Source: JABAAI01 sp965242745 (GTDB lineage Bacteria > Spirochaetota > Leptospiria > Leptospirales > Leptonemataceae). Taken from it: 64,000 nucleotides of DNA. The DNA is taken from the NCBI GenBank assembly GCA_965242745.1, contig CBDETG010000013.1, positions 5,752-69,751 on the forward strand. Reading direction: 5' to 3'. How positions within the stretch are numbered: the stretch's first letter is position 1; the number at the start of each line of letters is the position of its first letter. The position numbers and the translations under genes were made by a program. Under the pieces are notes generated by a model. It was not told the DNA's origin. It searched no databases and saw only the letters and a list, made by a program, of their open reading frames with translations. Below are positions 43,614 through 52,322 of this stretch, one piece after another.

Positions 43614-44582
43614 TTATTCTAATTTCACATAGGGCAGAGGATTAGACGCTTTAGAATAACCTAATTGTATTTCATAATGCAAATGATCTCCTGTAGCGCG
43701 GCCCGTGTTGCCAAGACGGCCTATGATCTGTCCTCTTTCTATGTAATCTCCTTCTTTGACAAGAATGCTTTGGCAGTGAGCATAGAGGCTGGTATAACCC
43801 AGACCATGATGCAGCTGCACAAAATTCCCATAGCCGCTTTTTGGCGTATTGACTGCTCTTAGCACAACTCCGGGAGCCGTAGCAATGATAGGCGTCCCTT
43901 TGGCATAGGCGAAGTCTACTCCCGCATGAAACTCGATGCCCTCTCCTATAGGATTCCTTCTAGGGCCGTAGAGAGAAGTAACATGCCCCACGCCGCCCAA
44001 TAATGCCCAGCCTCTTGGCATAATATGATGCAGCAGGGATCGATTCCAAATTGCGCCTAAAGTCACAAGGCTTTCCCAAGTTAGGATCTCCTGCCATGCC
44101 TCTTTCAAATCCGCTAAATATGCCAGTTCATAGCGGGAGCGGTGCGATACTGCCTTCTTCCTTTTAGGTCTTTTGAATCGGCTTGGCTTTGTCCTTCGAA
44201 AGAGTGAGAGAAAGGACCTTTTTGCATCGAGCAAAGAAAGCTCTCGCAGGTCATGCAATCGTTTTTGCAGCCTTTGCGTAAGCTGCTTTTTTTCCATACT
44301 GAGTCCTATAGAAACTTCTAAGAGCTGATGGCGCTTTGCTACTGTCTGTTTCTGACTATCGGCAGTCAGGATTGCGCGCGCATAGAAAGATAAACTTAGA
44401 AGCGGCGGGGTGGTGAGAAGAAGGCCTATGAATATCAGGAAAAAATAATTGATCCGAATGCGCCTTGGCTCTGAGGCAGCGTCTGTCGAGCAAATGAGAA
44501 TAGAAAGACTCCCCCAGCCCCTTGCCCGTGTTCTGCGCACGTATCGAAGAAAGGAAAAGAAGATTCGTCTTGTCCAAGACAT
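43614..44582 (-). CDS. Membrane-anchored M23-family peptidase
   Basis: Probable cell-wall endopeptidase or its degenerate regulator, 322 residues. A membrane helix (about residues 45-70) is followed by a basic helical region, then the LytM/M23 domain at about 190-320. The zinc ligands are in FHAGVDFAYAKG (HxxxD), and HLHYEIQLG carries the HxH motif. The His/Asp set is complete, so it may be active. The family acts on peptidoglycan cross-links in the periplasm. ATG at 44582 was chosen over an in-frame TTG at 44624. It is the first gene of the run leading to nth. Confidence 0.88.
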   Translation of the reverse strand: MSWTRRIFFSFLRYVRRTRARGWGSLSILICSTDAASEPRRIRINYFFLIFIGLLLTTPPLLSLSFYARAILTADSQKQTVAKRHQLLEVSIGLSMEKKQLTQRLQKRLHDLRELSLLDAKRSFLSLFRRTKPSRFKRPKRKKAVSHRSRYELAYLADLKEAWQEILTWESLVTLGAIWNRSLLHHIMPRGWALLGGVGHVTSLYGPRRNPIGEGIEFHAGVDFAYAKGTPIIATAPGVVLRAVNTPKSGYGNFVQLHHGLGYTSLYAHCQSILVKEGDYIERGQIIGRLGNTGRATGDHLHYEIQLGYSKASNPLPYVKLE

Positions 44583-44939
44583 ACTTACACGCAAAGCCGC
44601 CCCGCCCTGCTTAGGGCTAGACAACTACACGATTCTCAGCTAAGCTTAAAATCGCTACTGTTTTTCCCTTTTGCAAGGCTATACGAAGGGCAAGTACTGC
44701 CGCCCATGCCTTGCATAGGCTTTGTGGCTTAGCAGAAATAAAACTGCTTTTTTCAACTAACAAAGCTCTGATGCGCCTGCAGTCTGGCGTCAATTTACAA
44801 GCTAAATAAAGCTTGACATTTTGTTGTATATATGAAGCGATATTTTGCCTTTATGTATAAAAATTACTTTACTTAGTTTACGAAAATACGTATAATATAA
44901 TCATAGGCAAATACTGATATAGTACGGGAGCTTGTATAT
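44583..44939. other. AT-rich intergenic region
   Basis: About 357 nt. From 44760 on it becomes distinctly AT-rich, with TTGACA at 44813 and a better promoter candidate at 44868-44896. No RNA gene or reading frame is supported. Confidence 0.55.
44868..44896 (+). promoter_or_regulatory. Candidate sigma-70 promoter
   Basis: TTTACT at 44868-44873 (4 of 6 matches to TTGACA), a 17-nt spacer, and a perfect TATAAT at 44891-44896. It lies 44 nt before the start of the 85-residue gene. A GGGAG ribosome-binding site follows at about 44924-44930. Confidence 0.5.
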
Positions 44940-45197
44940 ATGGCTAACAATGCTGAGCTTTTTAAAAAAATAAAACAACGGAAAGAAGCAAGTCAAATTG
45001 ATCTTTTTGAAGAGCCCGCATATAGCGACGGGGAATTGTCTTTGGAGAAGGACGCATACTTTGATTTTTTTAAAAAAAGTAAAATGAAAGTGCATGCGCC
45101 TACATTGCCAGATAGACATTTATTTTTATCAGCAATGGATTTCGTAAATACTATGCAATATGAAATAGAAATAAATGTCAAAGAGAAAGAAAAGTAG
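44940..45197 (+). CDS. Unrecognised small acidic/basic protein (pair member 1)
   Basis: An 85-residue charged protein without membrane segments. It has a basic N-terminus (FKKIKQRKEASQ), an acidic middle and LPDRHLFLSAMDFVNTM. It is unrecognised. The region is AT-rich compared with both flanks. The 3' end overlaps the next gene by 23 nt, implying a two-gene transcript, as in many small accessory systems. No toxin-antitoxin family was identified. Confidence 0.55.
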   Translation: MANNAELFKKIKQRKEASQIDLFEEPAYSDGELSLEKDAYFDFFKKSKMKVHAPTLPDRHLFLSAMDFVNTMQYEIEINVKEKEK

Positions 45198-45627
45198 AAA
45201 TCTAAGCCCTATTGGCGCTGCAAGGCCAAAAGTGTTATCTGAAGACAGCAGGAGCACAATTCAAGTCGAAGAAAAAAAAGTAGCATTTTCTGGGTATTTA
45301 CCACCCCAAGCATGGAGTAAAATAACAGAAAGCCAAATTGACAGAATGATAGACGGGCACTTTAGTCACTTGGAGAGAGCAGATAATAATATTGCGAAAC
45401 ACTTAGAGAATGATAAGCTAAAACTTACAAATGACAGCAAGTGGCTGGGAAATGAAAGAATAGCTATCGTTGCGCATTATATATTGCTTGTTGTTTTATC
45501 AATTTTCCTTTTTCAAAACCCTACAAATTTTATACTATATGTCATACTTGCATTGATAGGCCTTAGTGTTATGAAAAATCCTTTAAGGCAGCTTCTTAAC
45601 ATAATAATACGAAGATTTTCTACTTAG
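45175..45627 (+). CDS. Unrecognised membrane protein (pair member 2)
   Basis: A 150-residue protein with a soluble N-terminal part (about residues 1-95, including WSKITESQIDRMIDGHFSHLERADNNIAKHL) and two membrane helices near the C-terminus (about 97-133) ending in a basic tail. It overlaps the preceding gene by 23 nt and shares its low GC. The pair looks acquired. Its role is unknown: a membrane effector with a small partner is a reasonable guess, not a finding. Confidence 0.6.
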   Translation: MSKRKKSRNLSPIGAARPKVLSEDSRSTIQVEEKKVAFSGYLPPQAWSKITESQIDRMIDGHFSHLERADNNIAKHLENDKLKLTNDSKWLGNERIAIVAHYILLVVLSIFLFQNPTNFILYVILALIGLSVMKNPLRQLLNIIIRRFST

Positions 45628-45769
45628 GTCACACTAGTATATAGTTCCTGGCGCAATCGAAGCTGCTAGTAGCATGCAAAAAGCGCTTGTATTTTGGCTT
45701 GGATCTGAAAGAATGCCTTTGGTTGAGTCCTGTAGACCAGCTTTTTGCCGCCTCTAGGCCTTTGTAAGC

Positions 45770-46417
45770 ATGAGACAATCCCCCAGACTTAGAGACTATA
45801 GCGCCCTGAGCAATGGCCAAGGGCCCAGCTTAGGCAAAGCTCAGCATGCCCTTTCCAAGGCAGAAAAGCTGCAGGCAATAGAGGAGCACATCAGCGCAAT
45901 TTGCACTGTCTTAGGGCTGGATTTGCATACAGACAGTTTGAAAGATACGCCGAAGAGAGTAGCCAAAATGTATGTAGAGGAGCTCTTCTCTGGCCTGGAC
46001 GAGAGTAATAAGCCGCAGCTATCTCTTTTTGACAATGACTGCAATTATCATGAAATGCTCATAGAAAAGGATATTTCCTTTTATTCTACTTGTGAACATC
46101 ATTTTATGCCTATGCACGGAAGAGCGCATGTGGCATACATTCCAGACAAGAAGTTCATAGGCTTATCCAAGCTCAATCGCCTGGTGCAATATTGCGCAGC
46201 CAGACCGCAGCTGCAAGAAAGACTGACCAGCCAAATCTTAGAGGAGGTCTGCCTTGCTCTTAACACTCAGGATGCGGCTGTCTGGCTGGAGGCAAAACAT
46301 CTTTGTGTGAGCGCACGGGGAGTAAAAGACCACGCAAGTTTGACAGTAAGCAGCAGGTATTCAGGGCGTTTTCTGGAAGAAAAGCAGCGCAGAGAGTTTC
46401 TAGCAGCTCTCAGTTAG
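45770..46417 (+). CDS. folE: GTP cyclohydrolase I
   Basis: First enzyme of tetrahydrofolate synthesis, converting GTP to dihydroneopterin triphosphate. The 215-residue protein has the zinc motif FYSTCEHHFMPMHGRAHVAYIP, then GLSKLNRLVQYCAARPQLQERLT. Near the end, LEAKHLCVSARGVKDHASLTVSSRYSG carries the third zinc ligand. It belongs to the E. coli-like type I enzyme. The N-terminal 30 residues are variable. cysS follows after 18 nt on the same strand. Confidence 0.95.
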   Translation: MRQSPRLRDYSALSNGQGPSLGKAQHALSKAEKLQAIEEHISAICTVLGLDLHTDSLKDTPKRVAKMYVEELFSGLDESNKPQLSLFDNDCNYHEMLIEKDISFYSTCEHHFMPMHGRAHVAYIPDKKFIGLSKLNRLVQYCAARPQLQERLTSQILEEVCLALNTQDAAVWLEAKHLCVSARGVKDHASLTVSSRYSGRFLEEKQRREFLAALS

Positions 46418-46435
46418 CCATACGAGGAAGCAACC

Positions 46436-47860
46436 TTGCCTCAAATCAGGCTCTACAACACCTTTAGCCGTAAAAAAGAAAGCTTAAAGAGCGCTGCGGC
46501 GGGCTCTCTTAGCATGTACGTTTGCGGCCCGACTGTGTACAACGAGGCGCACATAGGCAATGCGCGCCCAGCTGTAGTCTTTGATCTTTTATACCGCCTG
46601 CTTTTATGTTTATATCCACGGGTCATTTATGCGCGTAATATTACAGACATAGACGACAAAATTATGCGCAAAGCAGAGCAGGAGGCGCTCCCCATACAAG
46701 ATATTTCATCACGCTACTACCGAATCTATAAAGAAGACATGGCTGCGCTGCAAGTACTGCCTCCTACCCAAGAGCCATGGGCAACCGCATATATAGATAA
46801 GATCATAGAATATGTGCAGCGCTTGATAGAGAGCAAGCACGCCTACTTAAGTCAAGGCCATGTACTCTTTCATGTGCTTAGCTGCCCCGCCTATGGATCT
46901 CTTTCACGCAGAAGTCTCACTGAGATGATGGCTGGGGCGCGCGTGGAAGAAGCCCCATACAAAAAGCATCCCGCTGATTTCGTTCTCTGGAAGCCCTCTA
47001 CGCCCTCACAGCCCGGGTGGGAGAGCAGCTGGGGAAGGGGGCGGCCGGGCTGGCATATTGAGTGCAGCGTCATGATACATCAAATTTTTGGAACATGCGT
47101 AGATATACATGGGGGCGGCCAAGACCTGATATTCCCACACCACGAAAACGAATTAGCGCAAAGCAGCTGCTTACATCATGGCCAGTCCTGCGCGCGCTTT
47201 TGGCTGCATAATGCCTTTGTACGCATGGCGAAGGAAAAAATGTCCAAGTCCCTGGGAAATATCAGCCTTGTGCGTGACTTGCTTGGAAAAAGCGAAGGAG
47301 AAAGCCTGCGTTTGGCTCTTTTGTCAAGCCATTACCGCAGCCCCTTAGACTGGAACGAGGCATTGCTCAAGCAGGCCCAAAAAAGGCTCTATTCTTTCTA
47401 CGAATGCCTTGACATGCTGCCAGATATTCCCACACAGGAATGCAGCTTAAATACAGAGCTCTGCTCTATCCTGCCGGAGGACTTTCTACATGCTTTGCTC
47501 GACGATCTGAATATCTCCTCTGCCTTGGCTGCTATGCACCGACTGACTACAGAAGCAAAGCGCAGCACAAAGACTGGGGAGAAAGCAAGGTACAAAAAGG
47601 AGCTCTTGGCCTGCGGACGCATTCTAGGTATTATGCAAAGCAAGCCCAAGGAATGGCTCTCCAAAATCAAAGAGCGCAGAGGGCAGGCCAGACAAAACAA
47701 GGCCTTGCAAGACAAAGAAATAGAAGCGCATATAGCTCTGCGCAAGGATGCGCGCCAAAAAGGAGATTACCAAAAAGCCGACGCAATTCGAGACAGCCTG
47801 CTTGCGCAGGGCATCGCCCTAAAAGACAGCGCCAAGGGGACAGAATGGTACTATACATAA
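46436..47860 (+). CDS. cysS: Cysteinyl-tRNA synthetase
   Basis: Class I synthetase of 474 residues. Zinc ligands lie in MYVCGPTVY and in GWHIECSVM with HHENELAQS; the HIGH-type motif is AHIGNARPA and the KMSKS motif AKEKMSKSLGN. The C-terminal DALR-like domain has QKGDYQKADAIRDSLLAQGIALKDS. A TTG start at 46436 is used, with GAGGAAG 5-6 nt upstream; no ATG is suitably placed. A degenerate hairpin element lies about 50 nt after the stop. Confidence 0.96.
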   Translation: MPQIRLYNTFSRKKESLKSAAAGSLSMYVCGPTVYNEAHIGNARPAVVFDLLYRLLLCLYPRVIYARNITDIDDKIMRKAEQEALPIQDISSRYYRIYKEDMAALQVLPPTQEPWATAYIDKIIEYVQRLIESKHAYLSQGHVLFHVLSCPAYGSLSRRSLTEMMAGARVEEAPYKKHPADFVLWKPSTPSQPGWESSWGRGRPGWHIECSVMIHQIFGTCVDIHGGGQDLIFPHHENELAQSSCLHHGQSCARFWLHNAFVRMAKEKMSKSLGNISLVRDLLGKSEGESLRLALLSSHYRSPLDWNEALLKQAQKRLYSFYECLDMLPDIPTQECSLNTELCSILPEDFLHALLDDLNISSALAAMHRLTTEAKRSTKTGEKARYKKELLACGRILGIMQSKPKEWLSKIKERRGQARQNKALQDKEIEAHIALRKDARQKGDYQKADAIRDSLLAQGIALKDSAKGTEWYYT

Positions 47861-47910
47861 AGGCAGCGCCAAGTAAAGAGGATGGTTTTGGTATTTAGGC
47901 CTTGTAAAGG

Positions 47911-47946
47911 TTCTAAGGGCGGGCCAGACCTGTCCCAAAAATAGGC
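47911..47946 (+). repeat. 3'-end hairpin element, degenerate copy f
   Basis: AAGGGCGGGCCAGACC, then TGTCCCAAAAATAGGCT. It resembles the other copies in the TCNCAAAA-TAGGCT half and in its place, about 50 nt after cysS, but the stem is poor. Confidence 0.45.
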
Positions 47947-47947
47947 T

Positions 47948-49564
47948 ATGATTTCTCTAAGCCAGCTCCTCAAAAGCTCTGGACTTAAGGTGCGATGGGA
48001 CAGGTCTTATTTTATCCCACCAGCTGCGCTTGAGCCCGGAGCCGCTCATAGCCCCCCCCCAAGTCTCAAAGCCCATAGCGCAGAAGATGCCAAGAAGGCT
48101 TTAAGCCGCCTTTTCATAAAAAACATCAGTGATGACTCGCGCCTCTTGGATCAGCACAGCCTATTTTTGGGGACGCCCCAAGGCCTCCCATGGCTTTCTC
48201 ATGCCTGCAAACAAGGACCGGCTGCTATTCTCTTAGACGAAGCCATAGAGCTCCAAGAGCTCCTAAACACCAGCGCAGGTAATATGCAAGGGATAAGCGA
48301 AAGCTCCTCTACCAGAAAGACGGCGCTGCTTTTTTGCCAAGACTTACAGCATAGGCAAGGACTGCTGGCCGGCGCCTTACACGATCACCCTTCCCGGGAG
48401 CTTGCCATCGTAGGCATCACTGGCAGTAATGGGAAGAGCAGCATTGCATGGCTTGTGTATCATCTTTGGTCTGCTTTGGGCATCAGAGCAGGCATGATTG
48501 GCACTCTAGGGGCCTTTTGGCGCACAGAAAAGCAGGAATACTTTCAAGAAACAGGCTACACAAGCCCACGCTGCTGGCAGCTGCAGGAATTGCTGGGCGC
48601 TATGCGAAAGCAGGGCGTAAAACGGGTAGTCCTTGAGGCCTCCTCAGAAGCGCTTGATTTAGGCCGCATGTCTGGCCTGCGCTTTCACACAGCCATTTTT
48701 TCTGGTCTAGGGCGCGATCATATGGATTACCACAAAAGCATGGAAGCCTACTTCCAAGCTAAAAAAAGGCTCTTTATGCTTACGCAAGACTCACAGGGAC
48801 GTATGATTATAGGTCTAAGAGAGGGGGACCTTTTTGCAAAGCGCCTGCTGCAAAGCTATGCTTCTTATGCGAAAACTCAGAGCATCAGCACCGGCATGCC
48901 GACCTCCCCTATTGCTAAAAAGGCAGGCCAGCAAGGGCTGGCTGCCCCCCAGTTCCATGGATGGAATATGCGCCTTGCCTTAGAGGGGGCCGCCTTCGAT
49001 CCAGAGGAAAAAAAAGGCATGGCCAGCCTGCTTGACAAGGCAGATTTTCCAGAATTCCCCCCAGGCCGCTATGAGGTACTTTCTCATCCTGTCTTGAGAG
49101 ACACATACGCTGTCGTAGACTACGCTCATTCTCCAGAGGCCTTAGAAAAAATCCTCAGCTCCCTGCGTAAAACAGCGGCTTTTGTGGTGTGCGTATTTGG
49201 CTGCGGAGGCAATAGAGACAGGGGCAAGCGGGCGCTTATGGGCGCTGCAGCCAGCGCTCTGAGTGACCACATAATACTATGCGATGACAATCCGCGCTGG
49301 GAAGATGCGCAGCAGATCAGGAATGATATACGCAAAGGCATAGCTGCAAGCAGCGCTTGGGAAGAGATTCCAGACCGGAGGGCAGCCATAGAAAGGGCCA
49401 TCCTTTTGGCCGCAGAGTCTCCCTTAAGCCCTGCAGTAGCCCTCATAGCCGGCAAAGGACATGAAAATTACCAGCTTGCCCAGGGTAAAAAAAGCTTTTT
49501 TTCTGATAAAGAGGCCGTGCAAAAATGCTTTGCATATGTTAAGGGGGCTATAATGCCCTCCTAA
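47948..49564 (+). CDS. murE: UDP-MurNAc-tripeptide synthetase
   Basis: Mur ligase adding the third residue of the peptidoglycan stem peptide. The 538-residue protein has an N-terminal domain for the UDP substrate, the central P-loop GITGSNGKSSIAWL, a carbamylated-Lys segment in YFQAKKRLF, and the C-terminal VVDYAHSPEALEKIL. The specificity motif DDNPRWEDAQQI has Arg after Pro, as in diaminopimelate-adding enzymes; a Lys-adding enzyme would differ here. A serine/glutamine-rich insert before the core makes it slightly long. It is alone, outside a murein cluster. Confidence 0.93.
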   Translation: MISLSQLLKSSGLKVRWDRSYFIPPAALEPGAAHSPPPSLKAHSAEDAKKALSRLFIKNISDDSRLLDQHSLFLGTPQGLPWLSHACKQGPAAILLDEAIELQELLNTSAGNMQGISESSSTRKTALLFCQDLQHRQGLLAGALHDHPSRELAIVGITGSNGKSSIAWLVYHLWSALGIRAGMIGTLGAFWRTEKQEYFQETGYTSPRCWQLQELLGAMRKQGVKRVVLEASSEALDLGRMSGLRFHTAIFSGLGRDHMDYHKSMEAYFQAKKRLFMLTQDSQGRMIIGLREGDLFAKRLLQSYASYAKTQSISTGMPTSPIAKKAGQQGLAAPQFHGWNMRLALEGAAFDPEEKKGMASLLDKADFPEFPPGRYEVLSHPVLRDTYAVVDYAHSPEALEKILSSLRKTAAFVVCVFGCGGNRDRGKRALMGAAASALSDHIILCDDNPRWEDAQQIRNDIRKGIAASSAWEEIPDRRAAIERAILLAAESPLSPAVALIAGKGHENYQLAQGKKSFFSDKEAVQKCFAYVKGAIMPS

Positions 49565-49700
49565 GCGCCAATACGACATAATGCGGCGCCCAAACGCCAT
49601 GGCGTTGTTGCAATAATCACCTGTAGATGCGCTTAGTGCTCCATAAAACGTGCTTGCTTTTTTAGCAATACGACATATCGGCAATGCCTATGATTTGCCG
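49565..49700. repeat. Dispersed repeat block after murE
   Basis: It contains CGACATAATGCGGCGCC at about 49574-49590 (as at 26861 and 26977), a 14-bp palindrome AACGCCATGGCGTT at 49593-49606, and the solo 20-bp core GGCAATGCCTATGATTTGCC at 49680-49699, the exact complement of 23976-23995. No gene is supported. Confidence 0.78.
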
Positions 49701-49748
49701 GAATTACTTGACAAAAGTCTTCTGTGAGGCGATTGTGCTTAAGGTACT

Positions 49749-50147
49749 ATGACTCGAAGCTCCTCCTTACTTAGCTTGCTCCCGTATCTTTTTGCTTCAT
49801 GCAGTTCCACTTTTATTGGGCTTGGGGAGCAAAGGAAGCTGAGCCATGAGTTTGCAAATAAGCTTTTTGTAGTGAAAAGCGACATCTATCCTAAATTCGC
49901 TCAAAAAAACATTTACAGAGAGCCGATCTTAAAGAAGGGGGAAAGAATACGGATTTTTATTGAACAGGATGAGGACTGGTTAAAGGTACGGGCCTTCAAA
50001 GAGGGAGAAGCAAGAGAGCAGGCGCATGCTAAGGTCATCCTATACCTGATAAAGGATATATGGGATGCAGAAAAAGAAGAGAGAGTAGAGCTCCTGCGCA
50101 AAGAACTGCATACGCTCCTCCAAGAAATTCCTATGAAGCGCCGATAA
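49749..50147 (+). CDS. Probable lipoprotein, possibly type II secretion-associated
   Basis: A 132-residue protein with a hydrophobic N-terminus and a lipobox (YLFASC followed by SST at about residues 13-21). The mature part has GERIRIFIEQDEDWLKVRA and ends in a charged helix. Leptospira genomes carry a small lipoprotein annotated as type II secretion-associated next to gspC. The presence of gspC two genes downstream makes that reading plausible, but similarity was judged from memory only. The stop is 7 nt before the LysM/M23 gene, indicating one operon. Confidence 0.6.
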   Translation: MTRSSSLLSLLPYLFASCSSTFIGLGEQRKLSHEFANKLFVVKSDIYPKFAQKNIYREPILKKGERIRIFIEQDEDWLKVRAFKEGEAREQAHAKVILYLIKDIWDAEKEERVELLRKELHTLLQEIPMKRR

Positions 50148-50154
50148 TCGCTGT

Positions 50155-51282
50155 ATGTCTGCCTGCAAAAGTATTATATGCTGCCGGCCCAGCTGTCTTG
50201 CTGCAGGCGCATTTGCTCTCTTGGCGCCTTTTTCAGGCCTCTTTGCTGAGCAAAACCAAGAAAGCTCCCGCAGCTCAGAAGCATCGCAAAAGGCAGAGCC
50301 TCATACTTGTAGCTCCCACTTAATAGAAGGCTCTCATGGGGCAGCAGCATCGCAAAACAAGTATAACCCTGCCAACGCCATAGATAGAGAGCTGCGAAAA
50401 TACTTCGATTCTCTGCCCCTCTTGAAAAAAGGCGCCGCAAGGGCGGGAGAAAGAGACAGTATTGCCTTCCCCAACCAAAGAAATGTTGTTATAGCCGTGC
50501 ACAGGGTTGCCCGGGGTGAAAGCCTTTGGACTATAGCAAAGAAGTATAAAAAAAGTCCCAAGCTCCTTCTAGCTTACAACAGCCATCTCAGGCGCCGTCC
50601 TATTTATGTGGGAGATCGAATCTTGTTAGGAAGTATAGGCAATCACGCAAAAAAGAAAAAACCTAAAGCAAAGCAAGCAAGCCTGCATAGAGTAGTAAAG
50701 GGGGACACCTTGTACAGCCTGGCAAGGCGCTATAAGCTTTCTGTAAAGCATTTGCAAAAAAGCAATGGCCTAGGATCTGCAACGCTTCTTTCTGTGGGTT
50801 CTGTGCTGAAAATTATACCCAAGTCTTACGCTCCCAAGCCTTACGCTGCTTTTGGTAAAGCAAAACGAGTACAGAGGAAGAAGGCATTTATTTTGCCTTT
50901 GCGAGGAAAACTTACTTCCGGCTATGGCAGACGCATAGACCCTCTTTCTGGCAAAAGGCTTTCCTACCATAAAGGCATTGATATTGCGGCCCCTGCAGGC
51001 ACTCCTTTTTATGCCAGCAAGGCAGGCACAGTAATACGCTCCCAGTACCTTCGAGGCTATGGGAATTGCATCTTTCTCTCGCATAAAGATGACTATATTT
51101 CTGTTTATGCCCATAATCAAAAAAACCTTGTAAAAAAAGGCGAATTTGTGCATCAAGGAAAGAAGATCGGTTTAGTGGGAAGAACAGGCGCCGCCACAGG
51201 GGCGCATTTGCATTTTGAAGTACGGAAGATGCAGAGGGCTATCAATCCCCTTTATGCCCTTCGGCTGCCTGCTAAGCCCTAG
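50155..51282 (+). CDS. LysM-M23 peptidoglycan peptidase
   Basis: Exported cell-wall hydrolase of about 375 residues. After a signal-like N-terminus (to about residue 30) comes a polar linker, then two LysM carbohydrate-binding repeats: VHRVARGESLWTIAKKYKK at about 115-160 and HRVVKGDTLYSLARRYKLS at about 177-222. The M23 domain (about 245-370) has YHKGIDIAAPAGTP (HxxxD) and GAHLHFEVRK (HxH), a complete zinc set. The EnvC/NlpD-like order suggests a role in cell division or wall remodelling. It is followed by gspC. Confidence 0.92.
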   Translation: MSACKSIICCRPSCLAAGAFALLAPFSGLFAEQNQESSRSSEASQKAEPHTCSSHLIEGSHGAAASQNKYNPANAIDRELRKYFDSLPLLKKGAARAGERDSIAFPNQRNVVIAVHRVARGESLWTIAKKYKKSPKLLLAYNSHLRRRPIYVGDRILLGSIGNHAKKKKPKAKQASLHRVVKGDTLYSLARRYKLSVKHLQKSNGLGSATLLSVGSVLKIIPKSYAPKPYAAFGKAKRVQRKKAFILPLRGKLTSGYGRRIDPLSGKRLSYHKGIDIAAPAGTPFYASKAGTVIRSQYLRGYGNCIFLSHKDDYISVYAHNQKNLVKKGEFVHQGKKIGLVGRTGAATGAHLHFEVRKMQRAINPLYALRLPAKP

Positions 51283-51372
51283 CTGAGGGCATGCCTGCAG
51301 GGCGGGCCTTAGCAAAGAGAACAAGCAAACAGGGCATAATGATAGGGTTTTTTATTCTTCATTTGCTTTATT

Positions 51373-52251
51373 ATGACGGCATATCTTATCAAATTACGCC
51401 AGAATTATTTTCAGTTTACTCTTATCACGGCTCTATTGCTGGGCCTTGCTTTGGCCTACTTCCTTGAAAAAACTGCGCTTTTCTTTCTAAGAGAGACGCC
51501 GTCTACGAAAGTCAGCCCTGTAAATTTCAACTTTAGGAAGTCTCAGCCCAAGGCAAGAGCAGCTTTAGGGCCTGAGGCCTTGCTTGAAATCGCCACAGGG
51601 AATTTACTCAGGCATAGCCTTCCTGAGCCGGTAGTAGAAGAAACAGAGGCCCCATTTAGCATGGAAGGCCTCAGTTTAATAGGGACCGTCGCTGGCAATG
51701 CCAGGTATGCAAGGGCTTCCATCATGCAGCAAGGCAAAAAGCAGGCTAAGGCTTATGCTATAGGTGATGAGCTAAATGGGGCTGCAATAGCGGCGATAGC
51801 GACGGAATATGTGGTCTTTAGGAATTCTGCCGGAGAGCTTTACCGTCTTTATCTGGCAAGAGAAAACAAGCCAAGCCAAGGAGCGCCAAAGAAAACAGCT
51901 CATCGTAGTATCAAAGCTCCGCAGGGACAGAACGTAAAAAAAGTCAACCTAAGCCGCGACCGCTTTCGCCAGCTTATCAGCGACCAAGCTGATCTTTTTC
52001 GTTTGAAGTTTGCGCCTTCTATCCAGGGAGGGAAAATTAACGGATGGCGTTTGCTCAAAGTGCCCAGTGATCATTTTCTTCATTCCCTTGGGGCTCGAAG
52101 TGGAGATGTGATTCGCCGTTACAATGGCCAAAAGCTAGAAAACCAAGAGCGCATGTTCAATATGTGGCAGTCCTTAAAAACCGCAAACCAAGTGCTCTTA
52201 GACGTAGAGCGTGGAGGCAAGCCCTTAGTCTTCGATATTAGCATCCAATGA
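51373..52251 (+). CDS. gspC: Type II secretion protein C
   Basis: Inner-membrane T2SS component linking the platform to the GspD secretin. The 292-residue protein has one N-terminal membrane helix (about residues 15-38), a homology region with FSMEGLSLIGTVAGNARYARASI at about 95-117, and a C-terminal PDZ-like domain (LHSLGARSGDVIRRYNGQKLENQERMFNMWQSL). No gspD or later gene follows: the next gene is a convergent sulfatase-fold transferase, so gspC is separated from the rest of the system here. The start is ATG at 51373. Confidence 0.85.
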   Translation: MTAYLIKLRQNYFQFTLITALLLGLALAYFLEKTALFFLRETPSTKVSPVNFNFRKSQPKARAALGPEALLEIATGNLLRHSLPEPVVEETEAPFSMEGLSLIGTVAGNARYARASIMQQGKKQAKAYAIGDELNGAAIAAIATEYVVFRNSAGELYRLYLARENKPSQGAPKKTAHRSIKAPQGQNVKKVNLSRDRFRQLISDQADLFRLKFAPSIQGGKINGWRLLKVPSDHFLHSLGARSGDVIRRYNGQKLENQERMFNMWQSLKTANQVLLDVERGGKPLVFDISIQ

Positions 52252-52322
52252 TATGTACGCGGCGCCATGCCTCTCAATGGCAGCGCTGCAGCTTGAAGCT
52301 AAAAGCTTTACAGCAAGGCCTT

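Noticed and set aside
45640..45769. Possible tRNA or small gene before folE
   Set aside because: No cloverleaf with a T-loop consensus and no credible frame could be found by eye.
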